DNA of 64,000 nt from NCBI GenBank assembly GCA_030068145.1, contig JAPJBO010000019.1:558001-622000 (forward strand). The letters are read 5' to 3'. Position numbers and translations under genes: made by a program. This DNA comes from Diplonema papillatum. Lineage: Eukaryota; Euglenozoa; Diplonemea; Diplonemida; Diplonemidae. The notes beneath the pieces were generated by a model. That model was given only the letters and a program-made list of their open reading frames with translations, did not search any database and was not told the origin of the DNA. Of this stretch, positions 53,076 through 63,059 are shown piece by piece; the first letter of the stretch is position 1; the number at the start of each line of letters is the position of its first letter.

Positions 53076-54499
53076 ACGCTGACGAGGTGCAAGACTGCAA
53101 GAATGAATGAAGAACTCCAACCAGGGGGATGCTACTAATCACCTACACTGCTGTAGGGGCACGATGGAGCGTACTATTTTCTTTTTGTTTCCCATCCAAC
53201 GACCGTGCCCCCAACCACCTGGCTCTTGGGTGGTTTGATGGCTGTGCTGCAGGATTGCCCAGCAATCCCAGGTCACCCCCAAAAGGGCCTGCAGAGGTGT
53301 CATCGCCCAAACACTGAGTGAAGTTGCACAGTTGGAGGATCTCCGGGCATCAGTCTTACCCCGTCGTTCTCATTTGATGTCCAGCACCCGCCTTCGTCGC
53401 AAAGCCCCGGCCAAAAAGTCCTAGACGGCGTGATGGGTCTTTCTCTGGAGCCCACGCCGTGAGAACGTGACGCACACGCACCCTCAGCGCAATGCTTCTG
53501 CAAGAACAATCATAGCAACTCGGGGGCACCGCCCACCTGTGGCGAAACAGCTCCCGCTGTGGCAATCGACTATTGCCCGTACAATCTCCGCTCGAGTTTG
53601 CAGGCGACGTTCCTTTCACCTCTACCCCTTTTCTCCCGCATCTTCCCTGAGAACCGCCCCAGGGGCTCTACTTCCGCGGGGTGAACGCTAAAGCCCACTT
53701 GTAGCAACATGTAGTCCACCTTCGCCCTTTCGCAACACGACTCCATTTCATTGGAACTCGTGACTGCAACTGCGGACGTCCCTCTTAACCACAACTGACA
53801 ATCACTTCTATGTGTGAGTCAGCTGTACTAACAATGTTCCTGGAGTGCTGAGGTGGAACTCACACCTCTCAGCGAGACAAGAAACCATCCGATGCGAAAC
53901 TGGTACTTGTGGTCTTGTGGTAGTTTGCCGCAAGCAGTCCCTACAAAAGCTCTCAATGGTTTGTCTTTTCTGGCTGGCCACCAGATTCTTTATTGTTCGC
54001 TTAGCTCCTGATGATGCAGTGTGACGTAAGGGCCCTTTTCCTACTTCGACCCTTCCTCTTTCTGTTTTACTAGCCGGCTGGCAACAATGCTGTCATTAGC
54101 TTGCCTTCCCTTCCAAAGTTGATTGGCTCAGCAGCATGCTGTGTCTGCCAAAGGCGATACCAATCGTCGGTAGCTGCCACAAGCTGTGGTTAGCTTTGGA
54201 CAGAATATGACACGTGCAACGTGAGGACACGTGCAACGTGAGTCCATGAAAGTCTGCATAAAACCGAACCGAAAGTCAGTTCACCATGCGATTACCCTTT
54301 CTTTCATGAACGGGGATCTGTTTCTGCAGGCACTGTACGGTATTTCTGACAGCACGGGCACACCCACGCAGTGCTTCTGGGGAGAATGCAACCCTGAAGA
54401 CCTGCTTGTACCAGGTCTCTTCTGCTTGTATTTTATCCGGAATATCGCGTGAGCGAAGCTTACTGGTGATCGATTGCACCAGGAGCCCTCGTTTCTTCA

Positions 54500-54690
54500 G
54501 GCGTCGCATTGTGTAGCTGCAAGAAAAGTTGCTTCAGCCTCCGAAGCCAAAACGGTGGCGAGCCAAGTATCGCATTGTGTAGTGCAAAAAGAATGTCGTT
54601 TCCGACCTCTTTTCCGACAAACAGTAGCGAGCCAAGTATTGCCTGTGGAGCTGCAAGGAAAGTTGCTTCTAACCTTTTCTTGGACAAAAC
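54500..54690 (+). repeat. Three imperfect tandem blocks of about 65-75 bp
   Basis: GCATTGTGTAGCTGCAAGAA, GCATTGTGTAGTGCAAAAAG and GCCTGTGGAGCTGCAAGGAA open successive blocks; the first two end with GCGAGCCAAGTAT. The CAAGAAAAGTTGCTTC / CAAGGAAAGTTGCTTC words are shared by blocks 1 and 3. Confidence 0.6.
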
Positions 54691-56372
54691 AGGTACAGAA
54701 AGAACTCTCCACACGGCTGCACGTTTGCAGCCTCTGGAAAACACGGCACATGCCACGAAACCCGCGCTTGGCGTGCCAGAATTGCCTGCACGTGAGTAAA
54801 ACGGGCAGCGATGTTGGGACCCATGCGGCCAGGAGTGGTGTGGCACGAGCTATGATTCCGAAAGGCCTGCTGAAACAGCCGATCAAAAGTGTCGGTTCAC
54901 GCAGAGGCCCATGAATTGCGTGTTGGAATCGCTTTACTTGTCCAATGACAAGAAGACGGCTGCTTTGGGGTAAGAACCTTCGTCCAGGAGAGGCTGCATC
55001 CAAACCAGATATCATAGGTGGGCTGCGAAGCAGGAACTAGTGTCCAAATGCGGATAATATGGCGGTTTAGTGCCACGTTGTCGCCAGTGTTCGCGAGTTT
55101 GCACTAAGATGCACAACCTTGCTTTTTATATCCCTCGTTCGTTTTTTATTGCTATTTTTATTCTTTTGGTTTCCCTCGATCCCCTGTTCCCCGTTCAAGC
55201 AGGGTGGCGGCCATACTTAAGAACACGCGTTGCACTGTGTCACAAGGCAAGACAAAATTCAGAAACGACTTTCTGCGTAACAACAGCAACATACCGTACG
55301 TCTGGCTAGCCAGCCTAGCCTGCTGCTAGTGTGAGTGGTGAATCTAGAGCCTAAAATGCCGAGAATGCGATACTTGTTTGTTGTTCTTCTTCGAAACGAC
55401 AGCTGCCCGACGACGTCGTCACGTCGATGTCGCTCCCCATGTCTAAAGTATGAAAATGCTGCAGGGAGTAGTTGAATAGACCCTATTGAGTATTGCCCAC
55501 AAGCCGAAAGCCGGAGAAGAACGGTATATAACCCACAGCAGGTGTGGCTCAGCTTTCGTGAAACCGGCCATCTGCCGAAAGTTTGACACGATCACAGCTT
55601 CACAACTTATTGAGATATTTTCGCCACTTTAGCTTCAAGTTAAGCTCGGTCTCTTCCGAGAACTGATTCTTGTATTTTAACTTCCCGAAGCTCTCTTTCC
55701 CTTAACATTATTTGCTAATACTGGTCGGTTTCTGTGCTTGACGCACAGTAAAGATCGGCTTGCACGAGTTTGTAGCTGGTGCAGGTCATTGACGTCCCCA
55801 TGTCCACCCCCATAATACTTCTTTTAATAGCCAAACAGCGAAAACGTCGTGAGGTTGAATGCACGTCTTGCGAACACGGACAGACAGAAGCGCAACTGTC
55901 GTGTGCTTTGTTATGTGCCTTCTTCCTCTCCGCACCAGCGCGAGCAAGTCTTATTAAGAAACAAACAGAAAGCTGACTCCTGACACGAATTGCAGAACAG
56001 CACGAGCTGAGAATGTTTAGTGGCACACCGTGGTCCGTGTTTGCAAGAACGAAAACAAAAAGAGGAATCAGAACTTGAGTAAAAAAGGAAGAAGAAAAAC
56101 AGTAGAGATTTCCCACATATTTGGGAGTAAAAGTTTAAAGGTTTTGAGCGAGCAAAAATAAATGAGACGAAAAGAAGATCTTCTACGTTCCCTTTGCCGT
56201 CTTCTCTTCATCTCAAAGAGGGTCGCACTAAACCGGTTTACCCTTCTTCTTTCCATGCAGCATCGTCGGACTTTTTCCTGCAAGTCGCAGGCTGACACGC
56301 AGCCTGATGACACACAACGAAAGCGAAAGGTTTCAGCTTTTGATCTAATCAAAAGCTTTATATAGAATTTAT

Positions 56373-56687
56373 ATTAAATTACCTCCCTCGAGATGGGTCA
56401 CTCGAGCCGTGGGTCCCTTCTCATTCCGCTAATTTAACGTATGTTTGATGCGCTCTTCCGACAAACAGTTCTCTAACGGTTACGGCCCTCCACCAAGCTA
56501 TGGGACAGAGCCGACCGGCGAAGTCTCCCTGCGAGGCTGCGCGTGCGAGCCGTGGCCAAACGGTGGCGGCTTGCGCGGCGGCAACAACCACGACAGTTGT
56601 CCGACACTCTAAGCACTGGCGGGCGCAACAGCTTGCGAATGCTGGCCGTCGGGGCCGCTCACCTCGCATGTCTAGTGGGATTCACCC
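56373..56687. repeat. Split direct repeat A1 (terminal)
   Basis: Starts ATTAAATTACCTCCCTCGAG and ends GTGGGATTCACCC; about 97% identical to A2 (58186-58509), with a small gap where A2 has TTAACTGGCCCACC and A1 has CCACC. Confidence 0.92.
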
Positions 56688-56786
56688 TTCACCGCGTCGG
56701 CCCCGGCAGGCCAGGGACCGCAACCAAAACAAAAAGAAAAACAAAACTTCTGACGACGAGGGGAGCCGGAGCAAGGAAGATACCGG

Positions 56787-57809
56787 TCATCCCACTCGGG
56801 TCCGAGCGGTGTAAAAGTGGGCGAGCGAGACCGGGTTGTAGAAACGAACCGCCTCAACACACCCCGGGTCCCTTAGGACTTTCTCACCGTAGTGGGTCAC
56901 CATATCTCCCGACGCCCAATCACCCATCTTCTGAACCTGCATGGGGTCCATACCCGACTTCAGAAGGGTGCAACAACCACCTATCCGGGCACTGTGGGTT
57001 AGAAAACGCGCCCTCGTCCGTCCCGAGCCGTCGCCGTCATTCAGCGGCTGCAGGATGCCTCGCTTCCCCGCGGTCCCGCGAAGGGCATCCCTAAACGAGG
57101 CATAGACGGGAAACGGGCACAAGAGGCGTCTCCCCTTGGCCATGAGTTTCAGAAGGGAAAAGACCTCGACAGGGCAGTACCGAATGGACTCTGGCACGCC
57201 GTCGGGTCCGTTAGGCAGGAGCAAAGGGGGCAACAGATTGATGCTTTCAAAGGTGAGGTATCTACTGCACGTCCCTTTTGCCTTGGACATAGTCCATTCA
57301 ACCCTCACGCCGCCCTCGCCGACGCGGACATCCTCCGTCAGGATCGACTGCATGCTGGATGCCCTTAGGAGAGTAAAGTGCTCACCCAGCAGCTGCAGCG
57401 CCGCGCCGTACTCGCCAACGGTCCGCACGAAGCCGAAGATCTGACGGAACTGTGCGGCGCCTAGGGGCTCGCCACTCTCAGGGTCAGGCGCCGCTCTCTT
57501 CAACGCTCTGATCATCCTGCGGATGTCGTCGGCAGGATCCTCGAGAACCCAACCGTCAGCCGTGTTCTCGGCTAAGATGGCGTTGATGATGTTGTGGGGC
57601 GCCTTGTACGCCGCATCATCCATGCCGGACAGGTATCCGCCGAAGGTCTCAAGCCTCCGGACCGTTGCCGGGTATGGCTGCACGCCCTCGCTCGCACACC
57701 ACTCCCTGTAAGTGGCCGTGTTCGAGTTGTAGACCCTCCTGGTGCCTGCGGCTGTGTACAGGCTCCTCATGCGAGCGCGGGCCGCATCAGGGGACGTCCT
57801 CGAGGGCAC
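56787..57809 (-). CDS. Tyrosine recombinase of the DIRS-type element
   Basis: Frame of 340 codons; the first codon is GTG, and the first ATG is at plus 57770 (MRSLYTAAGTRRVYNSNTAT). An N-terminal SAM-like DNA-binding region with TYREWCASEG is followed by the catalytic domain: Arg in FTLLRASSMQ, H-x-x-R in LTHSARIGGC, Trp in MGDWAS and the nucleophile Tyr in THYGEKV. All catalytic residues of the phage-integrase fold are visible. By family it would recombine circular cDNA into the genome. The adjoining frame 57787-58080 (MIGRVAFLRTSFNEEEWRDV) overlaps its start in another frame and is either a separate small ORF or the N terminus before a frameshift. It lies between repeat A1 and repeat B1A2. 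Confidence 0.9.
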   Translation of the reverse strand: MPSRTSPDAARARMRSLYTAAGTRRVYNSNTATYREWCASEGVQPYPATVRRLETFGGYLSGMDDAAYKAPHNIINAILAENTADGWVLEDPADDIRRMIRALKRAAPDPESGEPLGAAQFRQIFGFVRTVGEYGAALQLLGEHFTLLRASSMQSILTEDVRVGEGGVRVEWTMSKAKGTCSRYLTFESINLLPPLLLPNGPDGVPESIRYCPVEVFSLLKLMAKGRRLLCPFPVYASFRDALRGTAGKRGILQPLNDGDGSGRTRARFLTHSARIGGCCTLLKSGMDPMQVQKMGDWASGDMVTHYGEKVLRDPGCVEAVRFYNPVSLAHFYTARTRVG

Positions 57810-58104
57810 GTTTCAGCGCCCGCCGCTGGGACGTCGACCTCTTCTCGGCCGGTGGTACGGGACTGCCCAGCACAGGAGAGCTTTGATCGCGCGCTCTCAC
57901 CAGGTCCTGTACCCGGCGGTACAGCTCAGGACTGGGCATAGGCACCGGCACTGCCCACATCGGAAGCTTCTCCAGTGTCAGAAGGGTCGTATCGTCCGGG
58001 AGGCTTCGGAGGCTTCTACTCACGTCCCTCCACTCTTCCTCATTGAACGAGGTCCGCAGAAACGCGACCCGCCCAATCATCTTTTCTGGGGCAGGGTGGG
58101 CGGG

Positions 58105-58187
58105 AAGAAAAGATTCAGCGTTCCTGTTTGGTAAATTTCGTTCCCTGCCGGGGCTTTACACGAAATTAGCTGACATTAAACTACCAT
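58105..58187. repeat. Split direct repeat B1 (internal)
   Basis: AAGAAAAGATTCAGCGTTCC through CCGGGGCTTTACACG to CTGACATTAAACTACCAT; one mismatch to B2 (GACATTGAACTACC) at 62146-62228. It continues directly into A2. Confidence 0.93.
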
Positions 58188-58509
58188 TAAATTACCTCCC
58201 TCGAGATGGGTCACTCGGAGCCGTGGTTCCCTTCTCATTCCGCTAATTTAACGTATGTTTAATGCGCTCTTCCGACAAACAGTTCTCTAACGGTTACGGC
58301 CCTTAACTGGCCCACCAAGCTATGGGACAGAGCCGACCGGCGAAGTCTCCCTGCGAGGCTGCGCGTGCGAGCCGTGGCCAAACGGTGGCGGCTTGCGCGG
58401 CGGCAACAACCACGACAGTTGTCCGACACTCTAAGCACTGGCGGGCGCAACAGCTTGCGAATGCTGGCCGTCGGGGCCGCTCACCTCGCATGTCTAGTGG
58501 GATTCACCC
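58186..58509. repeat. Split direct repeat A2 (internal)
   Basis: Copy of A1: ATTAAATTACCTCCCTCGAG, GGGTCACTCGGAGCCGTGG, ACGTATGTTTAATGCGCTCT, GGGACAGAGCCGACCGGCGA, to GTGGGATTCACCC. Confidence 0.92.
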
Positions 58510-58592
58510 AATGGCACGTATCCCAATGGACCTTGGCGTGAGAACGAACGAAAGGAGCGCCGCAGATGCCCTGCGTCTTCTCTTTCCTCCTC

Positions 58593-59402
58593 TCACGGCT
58601 CAGGCGACGCGGAAGAGCCTACCAGGCCGGACAGACTGCCCCCGAGCACATCCGCGATCGCTTCGTCGACGATCCGTTGTTCTACGTCCCTTCTCTTGGG
58701 TCGTAGACCCTTAAATGGAATATCCGCCCAGGCATGGTTGAGCCGGCTGGGAAGGTCAGAGAGGTTGTCCTCCCCCGGTACCCTCTCGAACCACGCATCG
58801 CCTCTGGACCTAGCTAGACGCTCCCAGAACGCATGAACCGGAAGAAGAAGCTCTTTAGCCTTTGTCCGCCCTTGTATCAGGCTGCCCAGCACGATGCTGT
58901 TGTCAACCCAGACTGAGACGGTGAAGTCGAATCTGTCATTGAACCACAGGGAGAACGCAACCGAGACCGCAGCAAACTCGAGGTGGTGGATCTGCAGCTC
59001 TGAGCCCGCCGGGGGGACAGGATGCGCGAAGTATTCGACCGCGGTAGGAAAGCCATCTACGACCGTAGCTAAGACCGCGCCAAGACCGAAGAGGCAGACA
59101 TCGGTGAAGAGGACATATCTGGTGCCTACGCCGGGCTGCACTAGACGAAGGGGCACAGATCTTCTGAAACACAACTCTCCTGCGGCCAGCGTGCTTGCCC
59201 ACCATCTCACGGATGCTCGAAGATCGACACCTAACTTGAACCCTGCAAAAGTCGATGACGCATTGGAGCGCCTGTAGATCGGCTGGAGGGGCACGCGACC
59301 AATCCTGCCGAAGAGCGCCGAAGTCGCGAAGGCGAGCTTACCTGCCAACGACGCAGCCTCCCCCGGCGACAAGGAATCGCGGCTCAGGATTCCCTCCAGC
59401 AT
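58593..59402 (-). CDS. RNase H domain of the DIRS-type element (3' part of the RT-RH ORF)
   Basis: 269 codons. The frame opens in RT connection sequence (SPGEAASLAGKLAFATSALF, RRSNASSTFAGFK) shared with the duplicated unit, then the DIRS-type RNase H: LFTDVCLFGLGAVLA (first Asp), LEFAAVSVAFSLW (Glu), VWVDNSIVLG (Asp) and VPGEDNLSDLPSR (last Asp). It ends with a short C-terminal extension (LSGLVGSSASPEP). It would remove RNA from the cDNA hybrid. Its 5' end is displaced by the 371-bp tandem duplication at 59231-59972. Confidence 0.85.
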   Translation of the reverse strand: MLEGILSRDSLSPGEAASLAGKLAFATSALFGRIGRVPLQPIYRRSNASSTFAGFKLGVDLRASVRWWASTLAAGELCFRRSVPLRLVQPGVGTRYVLFTDVCLFGLGAVLATVVDGFPTAVEYFAHPVPPAGSELQIHHLEFAAVSVAFSLWFNDRFDFTVSVWVDNSIVLGSLIQGRTKAKELLLPVHAFWERLARSRGDAWFERVPGEDNLSDLPSRLNHAWADIPFKGLRPKRRDVEQRIVDEAIADVLGGSLSGLVGSSASPEP

Positions 59403-59972
59403 GTGAATGAGACCCTGCCTCCTGGGCCCTGAGATTCCGACCTCACTGCTTCCGCTTTGATGGTAAACATCAAGCCGAGATGGCGAAAGTAGTTGTTTGC
59501 CGACGTCTTCTCCTCGTTGAATGACGTCCGAAGAATGTCCTGGAGAAGTTCCAGGACGTCAGTCAGCGCCCGATCGTCCGAGGCCAGGGTCGGGGCGACA
59601 ACTAACTTGAACCCTGCAAAAGTCGATGACGCATTGGAGCGCCTGTAGATCGGCTGGAGTGGCACGCGGCCAATCCTGCCGAAGAGCGCCGAAGTCGCGA
59701 AGGCGAGCTTACCTGCCAACGACGCAGCCTCCCCCGGCGACAAGGAATCGCGGCTCAGGATTCCCTCCAGCATGTGAATGAGACCCTGCCTCCTGGGCCC
59801 TGAGATTCCGACCTCACTGCTTCCGCTTTGATGGTAAACATCAAGCCGAGATGGCGAAAGTAGTTGTTTGCCGACGTCTTCTCCTCGTTGAATGACGTCC
59901 GAAGAATGTCCTGGAGAAGTTCCAGGACGTCAGTCAGCGCCCGATCGTCCGAGGCCAGGGTCGGGGCGGCGA
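59231..59972. repeat. 371-bp tandem duplication inside the RT-RNase H region
   Basis: CTAACTTGAACCCTGCAAAA occurs at 59231 and again at 59602, and the two 371-bp units are nearly identical through GGCCAGGGTCGGGGCG. The unit covers the end of the RT palm and the start of the connection domain. Since 371 is not a multiple of three, it shifts the frame. Confidence 0.93.
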
Positions 59973-60267
59973 AGTCGTCGTAATACTGGCACAACGGAAG
60001 CCGGAGCCCGCGGCGGACCAACCTCGCCAGGATCCTTGCGAAAGCGTTGTAGTGCACAACAGCCGCTGTCTCGCCGAAGGATAGCCGCTCCATCCGGAAG
60101 TACGCCACCTCACCATCCTCAGGGTTCTCCACGACGACGCACCTGCACAGCCTGTCGTTCCTGGCGCGCAACTGGCGGTACGCGTCCTTGTGGTCCAGAC
60201 CCACAGACCGGAACGTGGCGGCGGGGTCGTCCGAAAGCCACCCGCCTGGCCACCTCCACGTACACAT
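59755..60267 (-). CDS. Reverse transcriptase core of the DIRS-type element (broken)
   Basis: Contains VGLDHKDAYRQL (motif A), YFRMERLSFGETAAV (motif B region) and QYYDDFAAPTLASDD (motif C with the catalytic Asp pair), then LELLQDILRTSFNEEKTS and FRHLGLMFTIKAEAVR. The true N-terminal part of the palm (ACDDGRMALVNIRPHVD, then VKLDTKDVYVEVARR) lies upstream in two other frames, so two small frameshifts near 60300 and 60245 interrupt it. It would synthesise cDNA from element RNA. Confidence 0.85.
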   Translation of the reverse strand: MCTWRWPGGWLSDDPAATFRSVGLDHKDAYRQLRARNDRLCRCVVVENPEDGEVAYFRMERLSFGETAAVVHYNAFARILARLVRRGLRLPLCQYYDDFAAPTLASDDRALTDVLELLQDILRTSFNEEKTSANNYFRHLGLMFTIKAEAVRSESQGPGGRVSFTCWRES

Positions 60268-60284
60268 CTTTCGTGTCCAACTTC

Positions 60285-61097
60285 ACCGGCGTCGACATGT
60301 GGACGGATGTTCACCAATGCCATGCGACCATCGTCGCAGGCCCGCTCCTTGATGCGGGAGCCCTCGTCGTCAAACTTCACTTGGCGAATCAGGAACCTCC
60401 TGAGATAGACGGCGTTAGCTGGGGGACGAACCGCTACCATATAACCGGCAGCAACCTCCTTCTGCACGGAGCGCCATATCGCCAGCCTGTTATCCTTGGA
60501 GTCGGAACGGATGGCCCGCACCGACCTCGCTAGAACGTCGCCCTGACGCCGGACCAACTCCTCCTCTGTCATCTCAGGTGCCCCGGGGGGTCCCGGAGTG
60601 TAGAGCCCTCCGTACCCGACCACGCCTGACATGGGGCAACCCGTCTTCAGGTGGAACAGGAGATCGTCAGCGCCTGAGATGCGCAGGTCGCGAAGCATCT
60701 CGCCGAGTAGTTCGACGTGACAAGGATCTCCTTCGTGGGGCGACAGCTCGTCAGACCTCTTCCTCCAGCGAGCCAAGAACTGTGAGCGCATACGCTGCGC
60801 CTCATGAACCGGTGTTGCCGAGGAACAACTGATTGCGGCCTCCACTTCGCCATCGAGCTGGGGCATCTCCTTCACCGCTGGCATGGCGTCGAGAGCTTTC
60901 TCGGTGAAGGAGTGCCTCTTCAGAACATCCTGAATCTCGCCGGGCGACAGACGGCTGCGTGATGGTGGGATTCCGAAGACGCCCTCTTGCTGATTAACAG
61001 AAACGGCAGAGCCGAGTCGGGTATGGTGCCGATGACTCGGCTGATGGTGGTGTGATGGTAGAGTTCCGAAGACGCCCTCTTGCTGACTAACAGACAC
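60285..61097 (-). CDS. N-terminal (Gag-like position) domain and RT entry of the DIRS-type element
   Basis: Minus-strand frame starting near 61097 with two 31-aa repeats (QQEGVFG words), then a charged helical domain (GEIQDVLKRHSFTEKALDAM, MRSQFLARWRKRSDELSPHE, AEMTEEELVRRQGDVLARS-like sequence) and the RT entry (AVYLRRFLIRQVKFDDE, RIKERACDDGRMALVNI). No zinc knuckle is visible. The frame formally continues to 59934, but homology leaves it near 60290. The start is uncertain (the first codon may be upstream of a frameshift). Confidence 0.6.
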
Positions 61098-61156
61098 GGC
61101 AGAGCCGAGTCGGGTATGGTACCGATGACTCGGCTGATGGTGATGACTTGATTCCT
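60971..61156. repeat. Two 93-bp tandem units in the DIRS ORF N terminus
   Basis: TTCCGAAGACGCCCTCTTGC occurs at 60971 and 61064, each followed by AGCCGAGTCGGGTATGGT and CGATGACTCGGCTGATGGTG. 93 bp is 31 codons, so the reading frame is kept. Confidence 0.85.
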
Positions 61157-61619
61157 TGATAAGAATGGCCGGGGTCGGTTGATAGGCGTGGGGCAGGGGA
61201 AGGCGAAGATGTCATGTCACTTGGGAGTAAAGCATCTTCTTCGGGCCTTGAGCCGTTCCGCTTACGATCATGCCCGCGGGCTTGGTCCCTCGGCTGAGCT
61301 GCCGGTCGTGATCGGGACGGTCCGAGTCGAGCAGTAAGAAGGGACTTGCGTTCTTGCTGTGCTTGGGGAAGGCCCGGGCGCTCCGGAGTCCGCTGCCATC
61401 CGACCCGCCTTGCAGCGCCGAAACCCTGCCTTCCCAGAACTGCCCGAGCGACATCATTGACATTCCCTCCTTCCTGGTAGGAATCTGAAGCCATACCTCG
61501 CAACGGCCGCCTTGTGTGAAGTCCCCGGAGAAACTCAGCCGGTTCATACAGATAGATAAAAAAGACACCTCAACACCTGGGCACAATACCTGGAAGCAGA
61601 GCCGCGCCTAGGCTCGGGC

Positions 61620-62055
61620 GCAGGAGCAGGCCAAAAGAGACCACTATCAACCTGGAGGCCCGACTAAAGGAAGCAGGCCAAAAGAGACCACAATCAATCC
61701 TATTAGCCAGATCCCGTGGGATCTCGTCAGGAGCAGGCCAAAAGAGACCACAATCAACCTGGGAGCCGGCGTGTGCGGGCTTGGGCACAGGAGCAGGCCA
61801 AAAGAGACCACAATCAACCTGGAGGCCCGACTAAAGGAAGCAGGCCAAAAGAGACCACAATCAATCCTATTAGCCAGATCCCGTGGGATCTCGTCAGGAG
61901 CAGGCCAAAAGAGACCACAATCAACCTGGGAGCCGGCGTGTGCGGGCTTGGGCACAGGAGCAGGCCAAAAGAGACCACAATCAACCTGGAGGCCCGACTA
62001 AAGGAAGCAGGCCAAAAGAGACCACAATCAATCCTATTAGCCAGATCCCGTGGGA
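61620..62055. repeat. 167-bp satellite, about 2.6 units, near the 5' end of the DIRS element
   Basis: CTGGAGGCCCGACTAAAGG recurs at about 61654, 61821 and 61988, spacing 167 bp. Each unit holds three copies of GCAGGCCAAAAGAGACCACA followed by ATCAACC or ATCAATCC. Compare AGGCCAGAAGACCACTAAGT with CAACC in the LINE-flanking array at 9830-10327. Confidence 0.9.
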
Positions 62056-62145
62056 TCCCCTCATCCAATCGCGTGTTCGACGCTGTTTCGAAATAAGGAG
62101 GTCAGTTCCGGAAAGCGACAGTTCCCGAAATGAACCAAACTAGGT

Positions 62146-62228
62146 AAGAAAAGATTCAGCGTTCCTGTTTGGTAAATTTCGTTCCCTGCCGGGGCTTTAC
62201 ACGAAATTAGCTGACATTGAACTACCAT
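62146..62228. repeat. Split direct repeat B2 (terminal)
   Basis: AAGAAAAGATTCAGCGTTCC to TGACATTGAACTACCAT; matches B1 at 58105-58187 and marks the plus-right (element 5') end. Confidence 0.92.
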
Positions 62229-63059
62229 ATATTTAGGATCCTCATACCAGTATTTTGAAAAAGGTAGTGACCATTCACTCCTATTTGAAAGCAGCAGCTT
62301 CGGGGGAGAGCTGAACAGCATTGAGGTTTGATAAACTACACGTTGTGGTCAGACCATGAGATGCGGGCAGCAAGTTCGGCGTAACGGCTAAAGTGGAATA
62401 GCTTCGAAAGTATTTCGTGTGGCGCTTTCTTTGATCCTGCGCCCTAGCGGTAAAAGAGAACGTGGGCGTGCGCCCTAGCGGTAAAAGAGTAGGCGTTAGG
62501 ACCCCACGCGAGTCTAGAGGAACCGTGTTGCTCAGTCCGGCGTTCGCAAGCAGCCCCATGCAAGCCACGCACCGTAGCAACTCAAGCCGGCGTTTGTGCT
62601 GTTCAGCACGGCGTGCCACCACCAAGGCCTCTGAAGGCAGTCCTTTCATCTCACACCAAAGCCGCTAGCGACCATTGTTGGTACTAAGAATTCGCAAACC
62701 CGAAAACCCAAAGTGTCATACCTACATCCCTCATACTACCCGCCTCACAGCCTCGATGGTCAACCGGAGACCCTAAAACACCGAACCTCTAAACCACAAT
62801 AAACGCTAAGAATTTGTAGTTGGCAGCGTGCCACATGAAACTTACCAAAGTAGGTGAGTTCCGCAAGTGCGCACATGCAAACGTCTGTCCGTTCGAAACT
62901 CGATGGAATCCCACACCCGTGACACTGTTGCGAATGTCAATGACGGTTGCGCCGTAGTGCGGATGGCCCGTTCACGCGTCGCGGCTCAAGAGTGTCACCA
63001 CAAGTACAACTACCATCAGTCCAGAACAGGCTAAAATATATAGTAAAAGAACAGCGACA
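62229..63059. other. Intergenic region before the amidohydrolase gene
   Basis: No gene is supported. It contains a family E repeat (62690-62815), a short duplicated word GTGCGCCCTAGCGGTAAAAG-type sequence at about 62435 and 62468, and an AT-rich patch (AAAATATATAGTAAAAG, about 63031) roughly 30 bp before the ATG at 63060 that may lie in the leader or promoter. Confidence 0.45.
62690..62815 (+). repeat. Dispersed repeat family E
   Basis: CATACTACCCGCCTCACAGC, CTCGATGGTCAACCGGAGAC, CCGAACCTCTAAACCACAAT and AAACGCTAAGAA. Related to 25865-25990 and 43130-43262. Confidence 0.6.

Larger units (their letters stand above)
42217..56372. other. 14-kb gene-poor, repeat-rich stretch
   Basis: No gene is firmly supported. 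Family D repeats lie at about 47815-48035, 48900-49048, 51230-51425 and 51575-51675, a family E copy at 43130-43262, a GC-rich foldback element at 52905-53075 and tandem blocks at about 54500-54690. Weak coding candidates: 46089-46349 (+; MENAGRVVCPSC start, Lys run); 46831-46914 joined to about 47033-47127 (+; MTKFQKSVESAAANT and FELRLLSDKQHMAVLDNEH, with a GTAATA donor); and 50809-51080 (-; LDQFGKAFELRDQIALSRL after a CTGCAG acceptor). None has a recognisable family. Long pyrimidine and A runs are common (for example 50520-50553 and 52330-52700). Confidence 0.45.
56373..62228 (-). mobile_element. DIRS-order (PAT/Ngaro-like) tyrosine-recombinase retroelement with split direct repeats
   Basis: Minus-strand element of about 5.86 kb. 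Coding order from its 5' end: N-terminal domain, reverse transcriptase (YYDDF), DIRS-type RNase H, then a tyrosine recombinase. It has no LTRs and no DDE integrase. The termini form a split direct repeat: A1 56373-56687 at the plus-left end, B1 58105-58187 joined to A2 58186-58509 inside, B2 62146-62228 at the plus-right end. A and B overlap by the dinucleotide AT, which is also what meets the flanks (ATAT/ATTA at left, CCATAT at right), as expected for recombinase-mediated insertion without target duplication. The RT region is broken by frameshifts near 60300 and 60245 and by a 371-bp tandem duplication, so this copy is probably not autonomous, but its ends are well preserved. The internal repeat lies between RNase H and recombinase. 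Confidence 0.88.

Noticed and set aside
61620..62055. Regularly spaced repeats that could suggest a CRISPR array
   Set aside because: The units are 167 bp with conserved spacers, in a eukaryotic retroelement; this is a satellite.
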